A DNA stretch of 64,000 nt, taken from NCBI GenBank assembly GCA_014238155.1, contig JABABQ010000067.1:1-64000 (forward strand), read 5' to 3'. Positions 25,309 to 35,641 of this stretch are shown here, piece after piece. The number at the start of each line of letters is the position of its first letter. The first letter of the stretch is position 1. Source of the DNA: Rhizobiaceae bacterium. Its GTDB lineage: Bacteria; Pseudomonadota; Alphaproteobacteria; Rhizobiales; Rhizobiaceae. The notes below the pieces were generated by a model. That model saw only the letters and a program-made list of their open reading frames with translations, did not search any database and was not told the DNA's origin. Position numbers and translations under genes: made by a program.

Positions 25309-26775
25309 CTACCAGGTTTGCTCCTTGATGGGGAACACGCGCAAATACGTGATGTCGTCACTGCAGGCGACATACAGCATGCCCGGCAAAGCGCTGGCGC
25401 CACCCTTGGCTATTCCAGTGCACTCGCCACTGTTCAACAGACCCAATGCATAATGGCGCAGCGCTATTACGATACTTTTGTCCACTTTGCTCTTGCGGCC
25501 CGGCAATTTGGACAGGCGTTTGTCTAGCAATTCCTTGGTGAGCTTATTTGGACGGTCGCCAAACTTGATCGGTTGCGAAGTCGCAGCCTTGTAGACTGGC
25601 TCTTCAGATTCCTCAGGAGCTGCAACCACCGCCGCAAGCTCCTTCACATCTTCAACTTTTTTGCCCTCTGCAGCGGTGGCGGCGGCAGTCGCGGCAGCAG
25701 TCGCCGCAGCGATTTTCTCAGCCTCCTCGACGCGCTTGGCTTCAGCGACTTTTGCAGCAGCTTCGGCCTGTTTACGGGCAAGCTCCGCTGCTCGTTCAGC
25801 TTCGGCAACCTTTTTGGCTTGTTCCGCCTGTGCTGCTTGGGCTGCTATTTTAGCCTTTTCAACTTCAGCAGCTTTGCGTGCCGCTTCGTCCTGTTGTTGC
25901 TTGGCCAATTTGGCAACCTCTTCGGTTTTCGCAGCTTTCGCAGCTTCCGCTGCTTCCGCTGCTTGTTCCGCCTTTGCCTCCTTGGCCGCTTGAACTGCTT
26001 CAGCTTCTGCTTTTGCTTCATCGGCGGCAGCGGCAGCAGCGGCGGTTGCGGCTGCTGCGGATTTTTTCTCTTCTTCTACGGGTTTGGCTTCAGCAGCCTT
26101 TTCTTCTTCATTCACATCTGACTGGTTACTTTTCGCAGCTGCCTGCCTTGCCAGTTTTGCCTGCAATTCTTCCCACGTCAGCAAACGTTTTGTTCCCTCA
26201 TTAGAAGCAGAATCGACCGCTGGTTGGGGCTCGGAGACTGGCAGAGTCTCGATGATGGGAGTTTGCTGCTCAACTGTTTCGACCTCTGGCTCTGCTTCAA
26301 CGCCAGTGATTTGTTGCGCTGCGATTGTAGTTTCGCTCGGCTCTTGCTGTTCTGATTGAGAGGCTTGCACATAAACAGAACCAGGGCGAAATGTTGGCAA
26401 TGCAACTCTTTTCAGGGCGGTCAATTTCCGAGTGGGAGGCGGTGCCTTGGCCTTTTGACCGGCGAGCTGACTTGTCGCCACCCAAAGGGCCGGCTTTCTG
26501 GTGATTGATTTACCGAAGCTTCTGACCAACCGGGAACGGTTGAGAAATTCAGATACACGCGCCCAGCCTGACTTGGTTTCATAAATCACAACTTCCTTAC
26601 CCGAGCTCAAACCATGCCCGTTCACTGCGACACAATCCGCAGGACATAACCGGACGACAATTTTGCCTTTACCCAGTTTTTTTGTTTCCTGAGCCACCGT
26701 TGTCTCGGAAAGTACTCCGGTCAACACCAGGGCCAGCATTGCAGTTTTGACTATATTCAACAAATTCTTCATCAC
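25309..26775 (-). CDS. Ala/Glu/Lys-rich TolA-like protein with SH3-like domain
   Basis: 488-aa exported protein. A signal peptide (about residues 1-28, ending near VAQE) is followed by an SH3-like segment with two cysteines (VVRLCPADCVAVNGHG, KSGWARVSEFLNRSRLV), a proline/glutamate-rich linker and a long low-complexity helix (about 215-385) built of A, E, K and Q as in TolA. A compact C-terminal domain (about 400-488) has two further cysteines and DDITYLRVFPIKEQTW. The helix could span the periplasm. Function unknown; it is monocistronic and convergent with the MsrQ-like gene. Confidence 0.75.
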   Translation of the reverse strand: MMKNLLNIVKTAMLALVLTGVLSETTVAQETKKLGKGKIVVRLCPADCVAVNGHGLSSGKEVVIYETKSGWARVSEFLNRSRLVRSFGKSITRKPALWVATSQLAGQKAKAPPPTRKLTALKRVALPTFRPGSVYVQASQSEQQEPSETTIAAQQITGVEAEPEVETVEQQTPIIETLPVSEPQPAVDSASNEGTKRLLTWEELQAKLARQAAAKSNQSDVNEEEKAAEAKPVEEEKKSAAAATAAAAAAADEAKAEAEAVQAAKEAKAEQAAEAAEAAKAAKTEEVAKLAKQQQDEAARKAAEVEKAKIAAQAAQAEQAKKVAEAERAAELARKQAEAAAKVAEAKRVEEAEKIAAATAAATAAATAAEGKKVEDVKELAAVVAAPEESEEPVYKAATSQPIKFGDRPNKLTKELLDKRLSKLPGRKSKVDKSIVIALRHYALGLLNSGECTGIAKGGASALPGMLYVACSDDITYLRVFPIKEQTW

Positions 26776-27004
26776 TCACACCAAACCGTTTTCGCAATCT
26801 TTGGCTTGCGACCGGCGTAGATTAATTTACCCGCTTGCTGCAGTTAACCATTGGAAAGGCGGAATGAAAAGGCAATGCTTAAAACTTCGTTAACGACACT
26901 TTTTAACTTTCCGTATCCGACGAAAGTGCAGGTTCTGTGCCTTGGCTAGTCGGCTGGTTGATAGTATCCAGTAAGTCAAAGAGATCCACCACCGAGACAG
27001 AACA

Positions 27005-29152
27005 ATGGCTGCTAATCCACCACCAAGAGACTGGCTTGATCTGGCATCGAAGGAATTGAAGGGTGGCGATGCTCAAACGCTTAACTGGCAGACGCCGGAA
27101 GGCATATTAGTGAAGCCGGTTTACACGGCGGCAGATACTGAGAATCTTGACCACCTTGGTTCGCTGCCTGGCATGACGCCCTATACCCGGGGACCAAAGG
27201 CTACAATGTATGCGGGTCGGCCATGGACCATCCGTCAATATGCTGGATTCTCAACGGCCGAAGAAAGCAACAAATTTTATCGGACAGCCCTGGCTGGTGG
27301 TCAAAGAGGATTGTCGGTCGCGTTCGATCTGGCAACCCATAGAGGTTATGATTCAGACCACCCTCGTGTGATCGGTGATGTCGGCAAGGCAGGCGTTGCG
27401 ATCGATTCCGTCGAAGACATGAAAATTCTGTTCGACGGCATTCCCCTCGACCAGATGTCTGTATCGATGACGATGAATGGTGCGGTTATTCCGGTTCTGG
27501 CCTCATTTATTGTTGCTGGGGAAGAACAAGGCGTTTCGCGGGCCCAGCTGGCTGGCACGATTCAAAATGATATTCTAAAAGAATTCATGGTTCGCAACAC
27601 CTATATCTATCCACCCGAGCCAAGCATGCGCATCGTCTCGGATATCATTGAATATACAGCGCGAGAAATGCCTTTATATAATTCGATTTCGATATCCGGA
27701 TATCACATTCAAGAAGCCGGCAGCACCATTGTGCAGGAACTGGCGTTCACCCTTGCCGACGGTCGCGACTATGTTCGCGCGGCGCTGGCAAAGGGGATGG
27801 ATGTGGATGCTTTTGCCGGGCGTCTGTCCTTCTTCTTCAATATGGGGATGAATTTTTTCATGGAGGTGGCGAAGTTGCGTGCTGCGCGGTATCTTTGGGC
27901 AAAAATTATGACCGAATTCAACGCTTCTGAGCGCAGTCAAATGCTGCGCACCCATTGCCAAACTTCCGGCGTATCACTGCAGGAACAAGATCCCTACAAC
28001 AATATCGTACGGACTGCCTACGAAGCGATGAGTGCGGCGCTTGGTGGAACTCAAAGTCTGCATACCAATTCATTTGATGAAGCAATTGCCCTGCCAACAG
28101 ATTTTTCCAGCCGCATTGCCCGAAATACGCAATTGATCCTGCAGCACGAAACAGGCGTCACCAGGGTGGTCGACCCTCTTGCCGGCTCCTATTACGTGGA
28201 AAACCTGACAGCCGAACTGATCGATGAAGCCTGGGCACTGATGGAAGAAATTGAATCCCTTGGTGGCATGACCCAGGCGATCAATGAAGGCATGCCGAAA
28301 GCCCGAATTGAAGAGGCTGCTGCTCAAAAACAAGCGCGTATTGACAAGGGTGAAGAGGTCATTGTTGGGGTCAACAAATTTCGGCCGACACAAGAAACCA
28401 AAGTTGAGGTCCGGGATATTGACAACGCAGCTGTTAGAGACGCCCAGATCGCAAGGCTGATGCGGATCAGGAAAACTCGAAATGCCGATGCCCATTCCGC
28501 CGCACTGGCCAATCTGGAGCAGGTTGCCGGGACAGGTAAAGGCAATATTCTTGAAGTGGCTGTTGAAGCTGCACGGGCCCGTGCCACGGTAGGTGAGATC
28601 AGCTCGGCAATGGAGAATGCTTTTGGCCGGCATGCGGCCGATATTGTGACCATCACAGGGGTTTATGAAGATGCTTACGGCAACGATCCGGTCTACCAGG
28701 AAACCCAGTCCTCGATTGCTGATTTTTGCAAGAAACTCGGTCGCAAGCCTAAAGTATTGGTCGTCAAGATGGGACAAGACGGCCATGATCGTGGCGCCAA
28801 AGTAATTGCCACTGCGTTTGGTGATCTGGGCTTTGAAGTCACGGTTGGGCCACTGTTTATGACACCCCAAGAAGCTGCTGAACTAGCTCTGGTTCAGGAT
28901 GTTGACATTGTTGGCGTTTCCTCTCACGCCGCCGGTCATAAAACCCTGGCACCGATGCTGCTTTCCGAGCTGGCTTCTCGGGGTGCGGCTGACAAGATAG
29001 TCATCTGCGGCGGAGTAATCCCAAGCCAGGATTACGATTTCTTGACCAAAGCTGGGGTAAAAGCGGTATTCGGCCCGGGAACCAATATTCCGGATGCGGC
29101 GATGAGCCTGCTGGACCTGCTGAAAGAACAGCTTCGCGGTAAAAACCGCTGA
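27005..29152 (+). CDS. scpA: Methylmalonyl-CoA mutase
   Basis: 715-aa adenosylcobalamin-dependent mutase converting (R)-methylmalonyl-CoA to succinyl-CoA. The N-terminal TIM barrel shows [15 protein letters not shown] and [20 protein letters not shown], and the C-terminal B12 domain has the DXHXXG motif D592-G-H594-D-R-G597, with H594 the cobalt ligand. The single-chain length matches bacterial homodimeric enzymes. The upstream 229 bp show no recognisable cobalamin riboswitch. Completes the propionyl-CoA pathway begun by PccAB in this window. Confidence 0.96.
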   Translation: MAANPPPRDWLDLASKELKGGDAQTLNWQTPEGILVKPVYTAADTENLDHLGSLPGMTPYTRGPKATMYAGRPWTIRQYAGFSTAEESNKFYRTALAGGQRGLSVAFDLATHRGYDSDHPRVIGDVGKAGVAIDSVEDMKILFDGIPLDQMSVSMTMNGAVIPVLASFIVAGEEQGVSRAQLAGTIQNDILKEFMVRNTYIYPPEPSMRIVSDIIEYTAREMPLYNSISISGYHIQEAGSTIVQELAFTLADGRDYVRAALAKGMDVDAFAGRLSFFFNMGMNFFMEVAKLRAARYLWAKIMTEFNASERSQMLRTHCQTSGVSLQEQDPYNNIVRTAYEAMSAALGGTQSLHTNSFDEAIALPTDFSSRIARNTQLILQHETGVTRVVDPLAGSYYVENLTAELIDEAWALMEEIESLGGMTQAINEGMPKARIEEAAAQKQARIDKGEEVIVGVNKFRPTQETKVEVRDIDNAAVRDAQIARLMRIRKTRNADAHSAALANLEQVAGTGKGNILEVAVEAARARATVGEISSAMENAFGRHAADIVTITGVYEDAYGNDPVYQETQSSIADFCKKLGRKPKVLVVKMGQDGHDRGAKVIATAFGDLGFEVTVGPLFMTPQEAAELALVQDVDIVGVSSHAAGHKTLAPMLLSELASRGAADKIVICGGVIPSQDYDFLTKAGVKAVFGPGTNIPDAAMSLLDLLKEQLRGKNR

Positions 29153-29173
29153 GCTGCTCCCTCAGGACCACCG

Positions 29174-30757
29174 CTACTCCGCTTTATCTTCCTGTTTGAA
29201 GATCACCAGATTTTCCAGAAACGCGATCAAATTTTTGCGATCCCGCTCGGGCAGCATGGTGAAGTTGTCTCGTGCCGCGCTCGCCTCACCTCCATGTGCG
29301 AGGATCGCGTCATCGAGAGTTGTTGCCCGGCCGTCGTGCAGCCACGGTCCGGTTGAGCCGACCCCGGCCAGCGAACGGGTCAGCCACATACGTGGTGCGA
29401 TACCCTGTGCATCGGAGGGATCGGCCAGTTCTTCGCCCATATCATGGCGTTTGAAATCGCTGTACCAGTGCGCAATAGCGCCGCCGGATTCGGTTTTGGG
29501 CAATGCCCCTAATTTTGCCATACCGCCATTTGCCAAGATAATCTGGTTGTTGGGTTGATCTGCTGTCAGGTCGAAACGGATGGGAGTTTTATGAGAAAGT
29601 TGATGATCAGCGGGCTCTTCACCGCTGGGGAAACGTTCATCGAAGAAACCGGGCGTGGTGCTGGGTTCACTGAACACTGTATCTTTGAGTTCCATGCTGG
29701 GAACATGACAGGTGCTGCATCCAACTTTTTCAAAACTGCTTTCCCCTTTTAGAACGGCGTCACGATTGGCATTTGACATTTTTTCAAGCCCCAGTGCCGC
29801 GAGTTCCAGTTTGGTGACGGGCCGTTCCAGCGCTGCCATGTATATCGACAGGGCGGTCATGTCTCCGACGGTCAATTCATTGACAACACCATCTCCATCT
29901 CCGTCTACCGTGGTGAGTTCAACTCCCTGCAGACCCAGTTCATTGTGAGCTGCATTTCGGGTAAACGCCCGAATCGTTGGTTGATTGCCTTTCCAGCCGA
30001 ACGCCTTGACGATAAGATCCCGGTCGATGCCTTCCAGACCGCCATAGTCAACCATCACTTCACAAGGTGAGGCGGTTTGCCGATCAGCAGCCAGGGTTCC
30101 AAAGGACACTCCCTTGGCCGACAAGGCTCCACGTGCATCGCCATTTTTACAGGCAGCTCGCAGAATTTTGGATTCCTGCGCGATCAGTTCAGAACTCATT
30201 TCCTCGGCAATTTTTTGCGGCACTCCTAATGCCTGCAAAGGCAATGTGTTGCGTTCCAGGAACTTTGATGGCTGGCCGGTATGTGCCGGGTCGATAACTG
30301 CGTTGAGCGCTACATCACCCGCGCCGTTAGGGCCAGGACGATTGTGACAGGCAATACAGGATGTGGCGTTGGGTCCACCTTCGCGTTTCGGTAAATGGGT
30401 TGTCCACTCTCCGTCTTTGTCAAGATCAGCACGCGGCAATCGGGAGAAACGCCTGCCTTCTCCTACATTGGCGCCAACGCCATCGCGCGCCGTAAAATTC
30501 AGCTCGGTCAGCTCATCGCCGGCTTCAAATGCTACTTTGAATGCAGCTTGTTCACCGGAACGTTGTGCCAATTCATTCAAAAACGTCTGTGTCAGCGGTT
30601 GATAGGATTCATGGTCTGAAGTGTCCTGATTTGGTTCGGACACTGCTTCTGCGGTTGCTCCGGTATCAACAAGTCCCTGCATTGCAAAGGTGATGCCTAA
30701 TCCTGAAGCCAAAGTAATTGCAGCTGCTGCAATCCCAAGCTTGAGTTTATTACTCAT
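29174..30757 (-). CDS. Di-heme oxidoreductase (DUF1111, cytochrome peroxidase-like)
   Basis: 527-aa periplasmic protein with an N-terminal signal or anchor helix (about 6-28). Two c-type heme sites are visible: C134-I-A-C-H138 and C347-S-T-C-H351. The C-terminal LTRSLAGVGSTGPWLHDGRATTLDDAILAHGGEA is characteristic of DUF1111 di-heme proteins related to MauG and cytochrome c peroxidases. Electron partner and substrate are unknown. Monocistronic, convergent with the mutase gene. Confidence 0.88.
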   Translation of the reverse strand: MSNKLKLGIAAAAITLASGLGITFAMQGLVDTGATAEAVSEPNQDTSDHESYQPLTQTFLNELAQRSGEQAAFKVAFEAGDELTELNFTARDGVGANVGEGRRFSRLPRADLDKDGEWTTHLPKREGGPNATSCIACHNRPGPNGAGDVALNAVIDPAHTGQPSKFLERNTLPLQALGVPQKIAEEMSSELIAQESKILRAACKNGDARGALSAKGVSFGTLAADRQTASPCEVMVDYGGLEGIDRDLIVKAFGWKGNQPTIRAFTRNAAHNELGLQGVELTTVDGDGDGVVNELTVGDMTALSIYMAALERPVTKLELAALGLEKMSNANRDAVLKGESSFEKVGCSTCHVPSMELKDTVFSEPSTTPGFFDERFPSGEEPADHQLSHKTPIRFDLTADQPNNQIILANGGMAKLGALPKTESGGAIAHWYSDFKRHDMGEELADPSDAQGIAPRMWLTRSLAGVGSTGPWLHDGRATTLDDAILAHGGEASAARDNFTMLPERDRKNLIAFLENLVIFKQEDKAE

Positions 30758-30947
30758 TTGTCTCGCCTTCCTGTCGGTTCACGTTTGCGCGAAAGGCTAG
30801 AAGGCAAATAAGTAGACACCGAGGGCAAGATATGGCCAAAGGCGGGAGGGAGTAAGGTCATTACGTGGCAAAAGATGCTGAATGTCTCTTTTCCGCGCGG
30901 CAGCAATCCTGTTATAATCGATTTAGTTTTCATCAAAGGAATATGCC

Positions 30948-31934
30948 ATGCTGCGCTGGGGCGTCTTGTCGACTGCAAAAATTGGAATTGAACATGTCAT
31001 CCCGGCCATTCAGGTCGCAAACAATGGCAACGTGGTAGCGATTGCCTCACGAGATTTATCTCGTGCCGAGGCCATTGCCTCTCGATTTGGCATTCCCCAA
31101 GCATTTGGCTCCTACGAGGAATTGCTGGCCAGTGATGCGATCGACGCGGTTTATATTCCCCTTTTGACTTCCCAGCATGTAGAATGGTCGATCAAGGCAG
31201 CGGATGCCGGCAAACATGTGCTTTGCGAAAAACCCATCGCGCTGCATGCCGATGAAATTGCCGCCATCATTGAAGCTCGAGACCGCAACAATGTGTTGGT
31301 CACCGAAGCCTTTATGGTGACCTATCATCCGCAGTGGCTCAAAGTGCGCGCACTTCTGGCAGAAGGCGCCATTGGCAAGTTGAAACACGTTCAGGCGGCT
31401 TTCACCTACAATAATACCGACCCCGAAAACATGCGTAACATACTGGCGTTTGGTGGCGGGGCTCTACCAGATATTGGTGTTTATCCAACTGTTGGGACCC
31501 GATTTGTCACCGGCGCAGAACCACTCCGCGTATCCGCTCAGGTACAACGAAATGAGACAAACGGAACTGATAATTACGCCAGCTGGCGAGCCGATTTCGG
31601 GGATTTTGAAATGACCACCTATGTGGCGACAGAAATGGCCCTTCGACAGGAGATCGCGTTTCACGGTGACGAGGGCTGGATGGAACTGACGGCACCCTTT
31701 AATGCCGGCCTGTATGATGCCGATACGGTTATTTTGCACAACAAAGATCACGACGAAATCCAGACCTTCCGCTATTCCGGCATCAACCAGTATCAACTGG
31801 AAGTAGAGGCCATCGCCCGCGCGGTAGCTGGTGAAAAAGAAGAAATTTTCACATTGGAAAGCTCGGTCAATAATCAAAAACTGATTGATGCCATTTACTG
31901 CGCCGCAAAGACCGGACTGTGGGAATCCGTCTAG
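30948..31934 (+). CDS. Gfo/Idh/MocA family oxidoreductase
   Basis: 328-aa NAD(P)-dependent dehydrogenase. Rossmann start [20 protein letters not shown], then the family motif [11 protein letters not shown] (about 88-98, catalytic lysine) and [13 protein letters not shown] (about 168-180). Close to the dihydrodiol/xylose dehydrogenase-like subgroup; sugar or inositol-type substrate likely but not determinable. It stands alone, divergent from the DUF1111 gene. Confidence 0.9.
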   Translation: MLRWGVLSTAKIGIEHVIPAIQVANNGNVVAIASRDLSRAEAIASRFGIPQAFGSYEELLASDAIDAVYIPLLTSQHVEWSIKAADAGKHVLCEKPIALHADEIAAIIEARDRNNVLVTEAFMVTYHPQWLKVRALLAEGAIGKLKHVQAAFTYNNTDPENMRNILAFGGGALPDIGVYPTVGTRFVTGAEPLRVSAQVQRNETNGTDNYASWRADFGDFEMTTYVATEMALRQEIAFHGDEGWMELTAPFNAGLYDADTVILHNKDHDEIQTFRYSGINQYQLEVEAIARAVAGEKEEIFTLESSVNNQKLIDAIYCAAKTGLWESV

Positions 31935-31960
31935 AGCCGTTCAGGGTTAAATGGATTTAC

Positions 31961-32329
31961 TCAATCAAGCCTGGCAGTACCGAAGCCGACGGAATAGCGT
32001 TTGCAATAGACGTGAACCGACGTCACGTCAGCTGTTCCTGAAAAGGTATAGGTCTGGGCACCGCTGAAACTTTTCAGTTTTTCAATGAGCTTGGTCGGTT
32101 TGCCGGTACCTACATAAATATACAGATCCGGGCCCGAAGATGATTTGAAATTGTCGGACAGGGAAACGGTTGTTTTGCCATCAGATTGGGTCACCGTCAC
32201 ACCGCCGCTGACCTTGTAGTTCTTATGTCCCGAAAATGAGCCGCTTCCATTGGCCAGTGCGGAGATTTGGAATGCGGCAATCATTGCCAAGCCGGATAGG
32301 GTGGATAATGCACCGTTACGAAATTTCAT
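31961..32329 (-). CDS. DM13 domain protein
   Basis: 122-aa exported protein: signal peptide (about 1-26, ending SALANG) followed by one DM13 domain with GSFSGHKNYKVSGGVTV, LSDNFKSSSGPDLYIYVG and the cysteine in VYCKRYSVGFGTA. DM13 domains are proposed electron-transfer or redox modules with a nearly invariant cysteine. ATG 32329 has AGAGGA 8 bases upstream, so the longer in-frame extension is rejected. Confidence 0.85.
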   Translation of the reverse strand: MKFRNGALSTLSGLAMIAAFQISALANGSGSFSGHKNYKVSGGVTVTQSDGKTTVSLSDNFKSSSGPDLYIYVGTGKPTKLIEKLKSFSGAQTYTFSGTADVTSVHVYCKRYSVGFGTARLD

Positions 32330-32469
32330 GCGGAAATCCTCTTGAATAGTTTTGCGAAATTGAAACCAAATTTCATAAAACTGCAAATCACGGGACTTCA
32401 CCAGTAATTGAATGGGTGCGATGTCAAGATTTTGCTTTCGTTTTGATACCGCATCGCTAAGTTATCGCC

Positions 32470-33483
32470 ATGAGTAAAAATACCCCCACCCCAATGATCG
32501 ATCCGTTTGGCCGAACCGTGGATTATCTACGTGTTTCGGTAACCGACAGATGCGACTTCCGCTGCGTCTATTGCATGGCTGAAAACATGACTTTTCTGCC
32601 GAAGAAAGACCTGCTTACGCTTGAAGAGCTAGACCGATTGTGCAGCGGTTTTATCGATAAGGGGGTGAAGAAGTTGCGTCTGACGGGTGGAGAACCACTG
32701 GTGCGTAAGAATATCATGCAGTTGTTTCGTTCGCTGTCGCGCCACCTGGATTCGGGCGCATTAGAAGAATTGACTTTGACCACGAACGGATCGCAACTTT
32801 CCCGCTTTTCCAGCGAGCTAATCGACTGTGGGGTTAAGCGGATCAATGTATCCATCGACACATTGGATCACGAAAAATTTGCCAAGATCACCCGCTGGGG
32901 CCACTTGGGCAAGGTGATGGAAGGGCTGGAGGCGGCCCGCAAGGCCGGCCTTGCAATCAAGATTAACGCGGTTGCTCTGAAAGACGTCAATGAGTTCGAG
33001 ATAGAAGAAATGATGCGCTGGGCGCATGGCGAAGGTTTTGACCTGACCCTGATTGAGACGATGCCATTGGGTGAAATTGACGAAGATCGGACTGATCAGT
33101 ATTTGCCACTAACGCTGGTCAAACAGCGTCTGGAACAGAAATTCACTCTCACCGACATTCCCTATAAAACCGGCGGGCCTGCCCGTTATGTTGAAGTCCA
33201 GCAAACCGGTGGACGTTTGGGGTTCATCACACCACTGACCCACAATTTCTGCGAAAGCTGCAATCGGGTCCGCATCACCTGCACCGGCACTTTGTATATG
33301 TGCCTTGGTCAGGACGATGCCGCAGACCTGCGACAACCATTGCGGGATTCTGAAGGCAATCAATTGCTATATCAGGCGATTGACGAAGCCATAGGACGCA
33401 AACCGAAGGGACATGATTTCATCATCGAACGTCAGGGCCAGGCTCCTGCAGTGGGACGCCACATGTCGATGACTGGCGGATGA
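32470..33483 (+). CDS. moaA: GTP 3',8-cyclase MoaA
   Basis: 337-aa radical SAM enzyme for the first step of molybdenum cofactor synthesis. The SAM cluster is C28-x3-C32-x2-C35 (CDFRCVYC), and the C-terminal substrate cluster uses C261, C264 and C278 in [12 protein letters not shown]...[11 protein letters not shown] (71-79) is present and the chain ends with the essential GG. Followed 16 bp later by a membrane protein gene that is probably co-transcribed. No Moco riboswitch is visible in the short upstream gap. Confidence 0.96.
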   Translation: MSKNTPTPMIDPFGRTVDYLRVSVTDRCDFRCVYCMAENMTFLPKKDLLTLEELDRLCSGFIDKGVKKLRLTGGEPLVRKNIMQLFRSLSRHLDSGALEELTLTTNGSQLSRFSSELIDCGVKRINVSIDTLDHEKFAKITRWGHLGKVMEGLEAARKAGLAIKINAVALKDVNEFEIEEMMRWAHGEGFDLTLIETMPLGEIDEDRTDQYLPLTLVKQRLEQKFTLTDIPYKTGGPARYVEVQQTGGRLGFITPLTHNFCESCNRVRITCTGTLYMCLGQDDAADLRQPLRDSEGNQLLYQAIDEAIGRKPKGHDFIIERQGQAPAVGRHMSMTGG

Positions 33484-33499
33484 TAAGCATCGTGCCTGC

Positions 33500-34930
33500 A
33501 TGACCGAAAGTCTGCCGCGCCTGCCCGCAATAGGTGCGGCAATGTTATGTTTGGTGTTAAGTGAACTCGCGACAATCTATCTGCAGTTCAAAATTTTCAA
33601 CTACGTCGCCATCTGCTGCGTTTTTGTCATTGGCCTGCTGGCTTGGAGATTGCTTAAACTCCGTGAATCCTACTTGATTGCTGTTAGCAGCCTGCTGACG
33701 GGCATAGCCTGGTTGACGTCCCAACATGCTGTTGAGTGGATGATTGAAGGGTTGTCACGCTCTGCCTATCTTGCAAGTTTTATTCTCTTGATCGCTCTGT
33801 TGCGCGAAGGTGCGCTCACATCCCGATCGGTCGTCAATCTTGGTCGATATTTGACATTCCAGCCACCCAAACGGCGTTTTGTTGCCGTATTTGGTGGGGC
33901 GCACATGTTGTCGGCGATGATCAATCTGGGAGCACTTTCTCTGTTCGCACCCATTATTCAAAGGGGTGTGCGGGCAGACCTTCCCGTTGATGCGCCGCTC
34001 AACGAGGTAGCGCAAATTCGCGAACGGCGACAACTTACCGCAACATTACGTGGCTTTTCGTGGTTTTTGATATGGGCCCCCACAGCCGTTACGCAGGCTG
34101 TTATGCCGACACTGATGGAGGGCATTCAGGCCTTGCGCCTGATGGGCATTGGCTTGTGCATTGCGCTGATTATGATGTTGCTTGGATGGTGCGAAGACTG
34201 GCTGCGTTGGCGCAAAACCGGCCATCGCATTCGTGAGCAGGGTTTGTTGGGGGCGATTGAAACGCCCAAATTTTCCCTTAAGTCGGCCCGTAATTTTGCG
34301 TTGGTTTGTGCACTGCTATTTGCCCTGTCGGTGGGATTTTTCAGCATATTTGGAGTGACAATCGTGTCCGGCGTGATGCTGGCAGCGCCCATCGTGGTGC
34401 TGATCTGGGTTGTTGTTCAACAATCGTCTGGTTCAAGATTGGTCGGCACCGCAATGCGATTTGACCAGATTACCCATTCTGCGATGCCAGGATATGTTCG
34501 GGAAATGTTGTTTGTCGCTTGTGCTGGTTTCATCGGCACGATTGGTGCCAAGTTGGTGCCAATAGCAGAATTCGCTCAAGTCATCGGCCTGGCCACCGCA
34601 CCTGGCTGGACCGTATTATGGGGCATTTCGATGATTGTCTGGATTTTTGGACAAGTTGGATTCAGCCCGATCACCATGGCGGTTTTTCTCAGCAGCGTTG
34701 TTGCACAAATTCCAGTAATGCCAGTAGACATTACACACGCCGCTCTGGCGATTGCCGCAGGAACTGCCATCTGTACGACCGGGGCGCCCTTCTCCGCAGG
34801 CGCGCTTATGTTGTCGCGTGCCACGGGATATTCGCCAATGACGCTCACATGGCGGTGGAACGGCATGTTCACGTTTTTATCGATGATCGTGCTGACCCTG
34901 ATTTATATGTGGCTGGAGCCGGGCCAATAA
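33500..34930 (+). CDS. Polytopic membrane protein, possible ion/anion transporter
   Basis: 476-aa protein with about 11-12 hydrophobic segments and no named family I can fix. Two similar segments, FGGAHMLSAMINLGALSLFAPII (near 131-153) and FGQVGFSPITMAVFLSSVVA (near 385), look like the paired re-entrant regions of ion-transporter-superfamily carriers (DASS, NhaD, ArsB types), which is my inference. A charged cytoplasmic loop lies around residues 165-185 and 230-260. It follows moaA by 16 bp; a role in oxyanion transport would be attractive but is unproven. Confidence 0.7.
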   Translation: MTESLPRLPAIGAAMLCLVLSELATIYLQFKIFNYVAICCVFVIGLLAWRLLKLRESYLIAVSSLLTGIAWLTSQHAVEWMIEGLSRSAYLASFILLIALLREGALTSRSVVNLGRYLTFQPPKRRFVAVFGGAHMLSAMINLGALSLFAPIIQRGVRADLPVDAPLNEVAQIRERRQLTATLRGFSWFLIWAPTAVTQAVMPTLMEGIQALRLMGIGLCIALIMMLLGWCEDWLRWRKTGHRIREQGLLGAIETPKFSLKSARNFALVCALLFALSVGFFSIFGVTIVSGVMLAAPIVVLIWVVVQQSSGSRLVGTAMRFDQITHSAMPGYVREMLFVACAGFIGTIGAKLVPIAEFAQVIGLATAPGWTVLWGISMIVWIFGQVGFSPITMAVFLSSVVAQIPVMPVDITHAALAIAAGTAICTTGAPFSAGALMLSRATGYSPMTLTWRWNGMFTFLSMIVLTLIYMWLEPGQ

Positions 34931-34937
34931 CGGCGGT

Positions 34938-35465
34938 CTATGGATTGAGCTGATCAACAAGCTTTTTGGCTTTGCTGGAAACGCTTTTACGAGAATCCCT
35001 CGACAGTCGCTCCAGATGAGGCAGCATCCAACGCACCAACTCACTATCCTTCTCGGCCCATTTGGCCAAAACACCCATCGTCGTGTTGAGCACAATCCAG
35101 TCGTCATGTGCAGCAATATTGTGCTTCATTATCTGCAGTGCTTTTTCGATCTGCCCGGCGGACATCAGCTTACGAGTTTGGTCGAACAGGATCGCCAGCG
35201 TCCATTGGGTCGATGCCTGATCAATCTCAGCAATATCCGACAGCAGGCCATCCATATGCTTCATAGTCCAGTCCGGATGTTTAGCAGTGACCCGCTTGAA
35301 CGCGCTGGACACTCGCAACCGAACGACTTCGTTAGTTGAAAAATAGCATTGATACAATTTCTTCAGAAGTTTTTGATTGTTCAATACAAGATCAACAACG
35401 TCCTCGGTTCTTCCCAACGAATTTGGATGACCGCCAGACAGCATCCGCTCGAAATTTTCGCCCAT
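34938..35465 (-). CDS. HEAT-repeat-like protein
   Basis: 175-aa all-helical soluble protein. Helical pairs of about 35-40 residues, such as VVRLRVSSAFKRVTAKHPDWTMKHMDGLL and VLNTTMGVLAKWAEKDSELVRWMLPHLERL, resemble HEAT/ARM-type repeats, with conserved-looking RVSSAFKR and VLAKWA. Probably a protein-interaction scaffold; no partner is suggested by the neighbours. Convergent with the membrane protein gene (7-bp gap). Confidence 0.72.
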   Translation of the reverse strand: MGENFERMLSGGHPNSLGRTEDVVDLVLNNQKLLKKLYQCYFSTNEVVRLRVSSAFKRVTAKHPDWTMKHMDGLLSDIAEIDQASTQWTLAILFDQTRKLMSAGQIEKALQIMKHNIAAHDDWIVLNTTMGVLAKWAEKDSELVRWMLPHLERLSRDSRKSVSSKAKKLVDQLNP

Positions 35466-35641
35466 TTGACTTTACTACAACTCCGATCTATTCAGCGCAC
35501 AAGGTTATGGCACCTGCCGCTCGCAGACGAAAGTCACGGTGAAGCCACAAACGATGAATGCCAACATCAGCGTCTACTGGACCGATGGCAATGCGAGCCC
35601 CGTTGATATTCCAAGAGACCCAACCTGATAGAGGCATAGTC

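Noticed and set aside
26084-26359. Serine/leucine-rich antisense frames over the Ala-rich gene
   Set aside because: They are frame shadows of GCN-repeat DNA and have extreme composition without domain features.
26776-27004. Cobalamin riboswitch before methylmalonyl-CoA mutase
   Set aside because: No B12-box-like sequence or long structured leader is visible in the 229-bp gap.
32402-32469. Molybdenum cofactor riboswitch before moaA
   Set aside because: The gap is only 68 bp plus the divergent DM13 leader and has no matching conserved stems.
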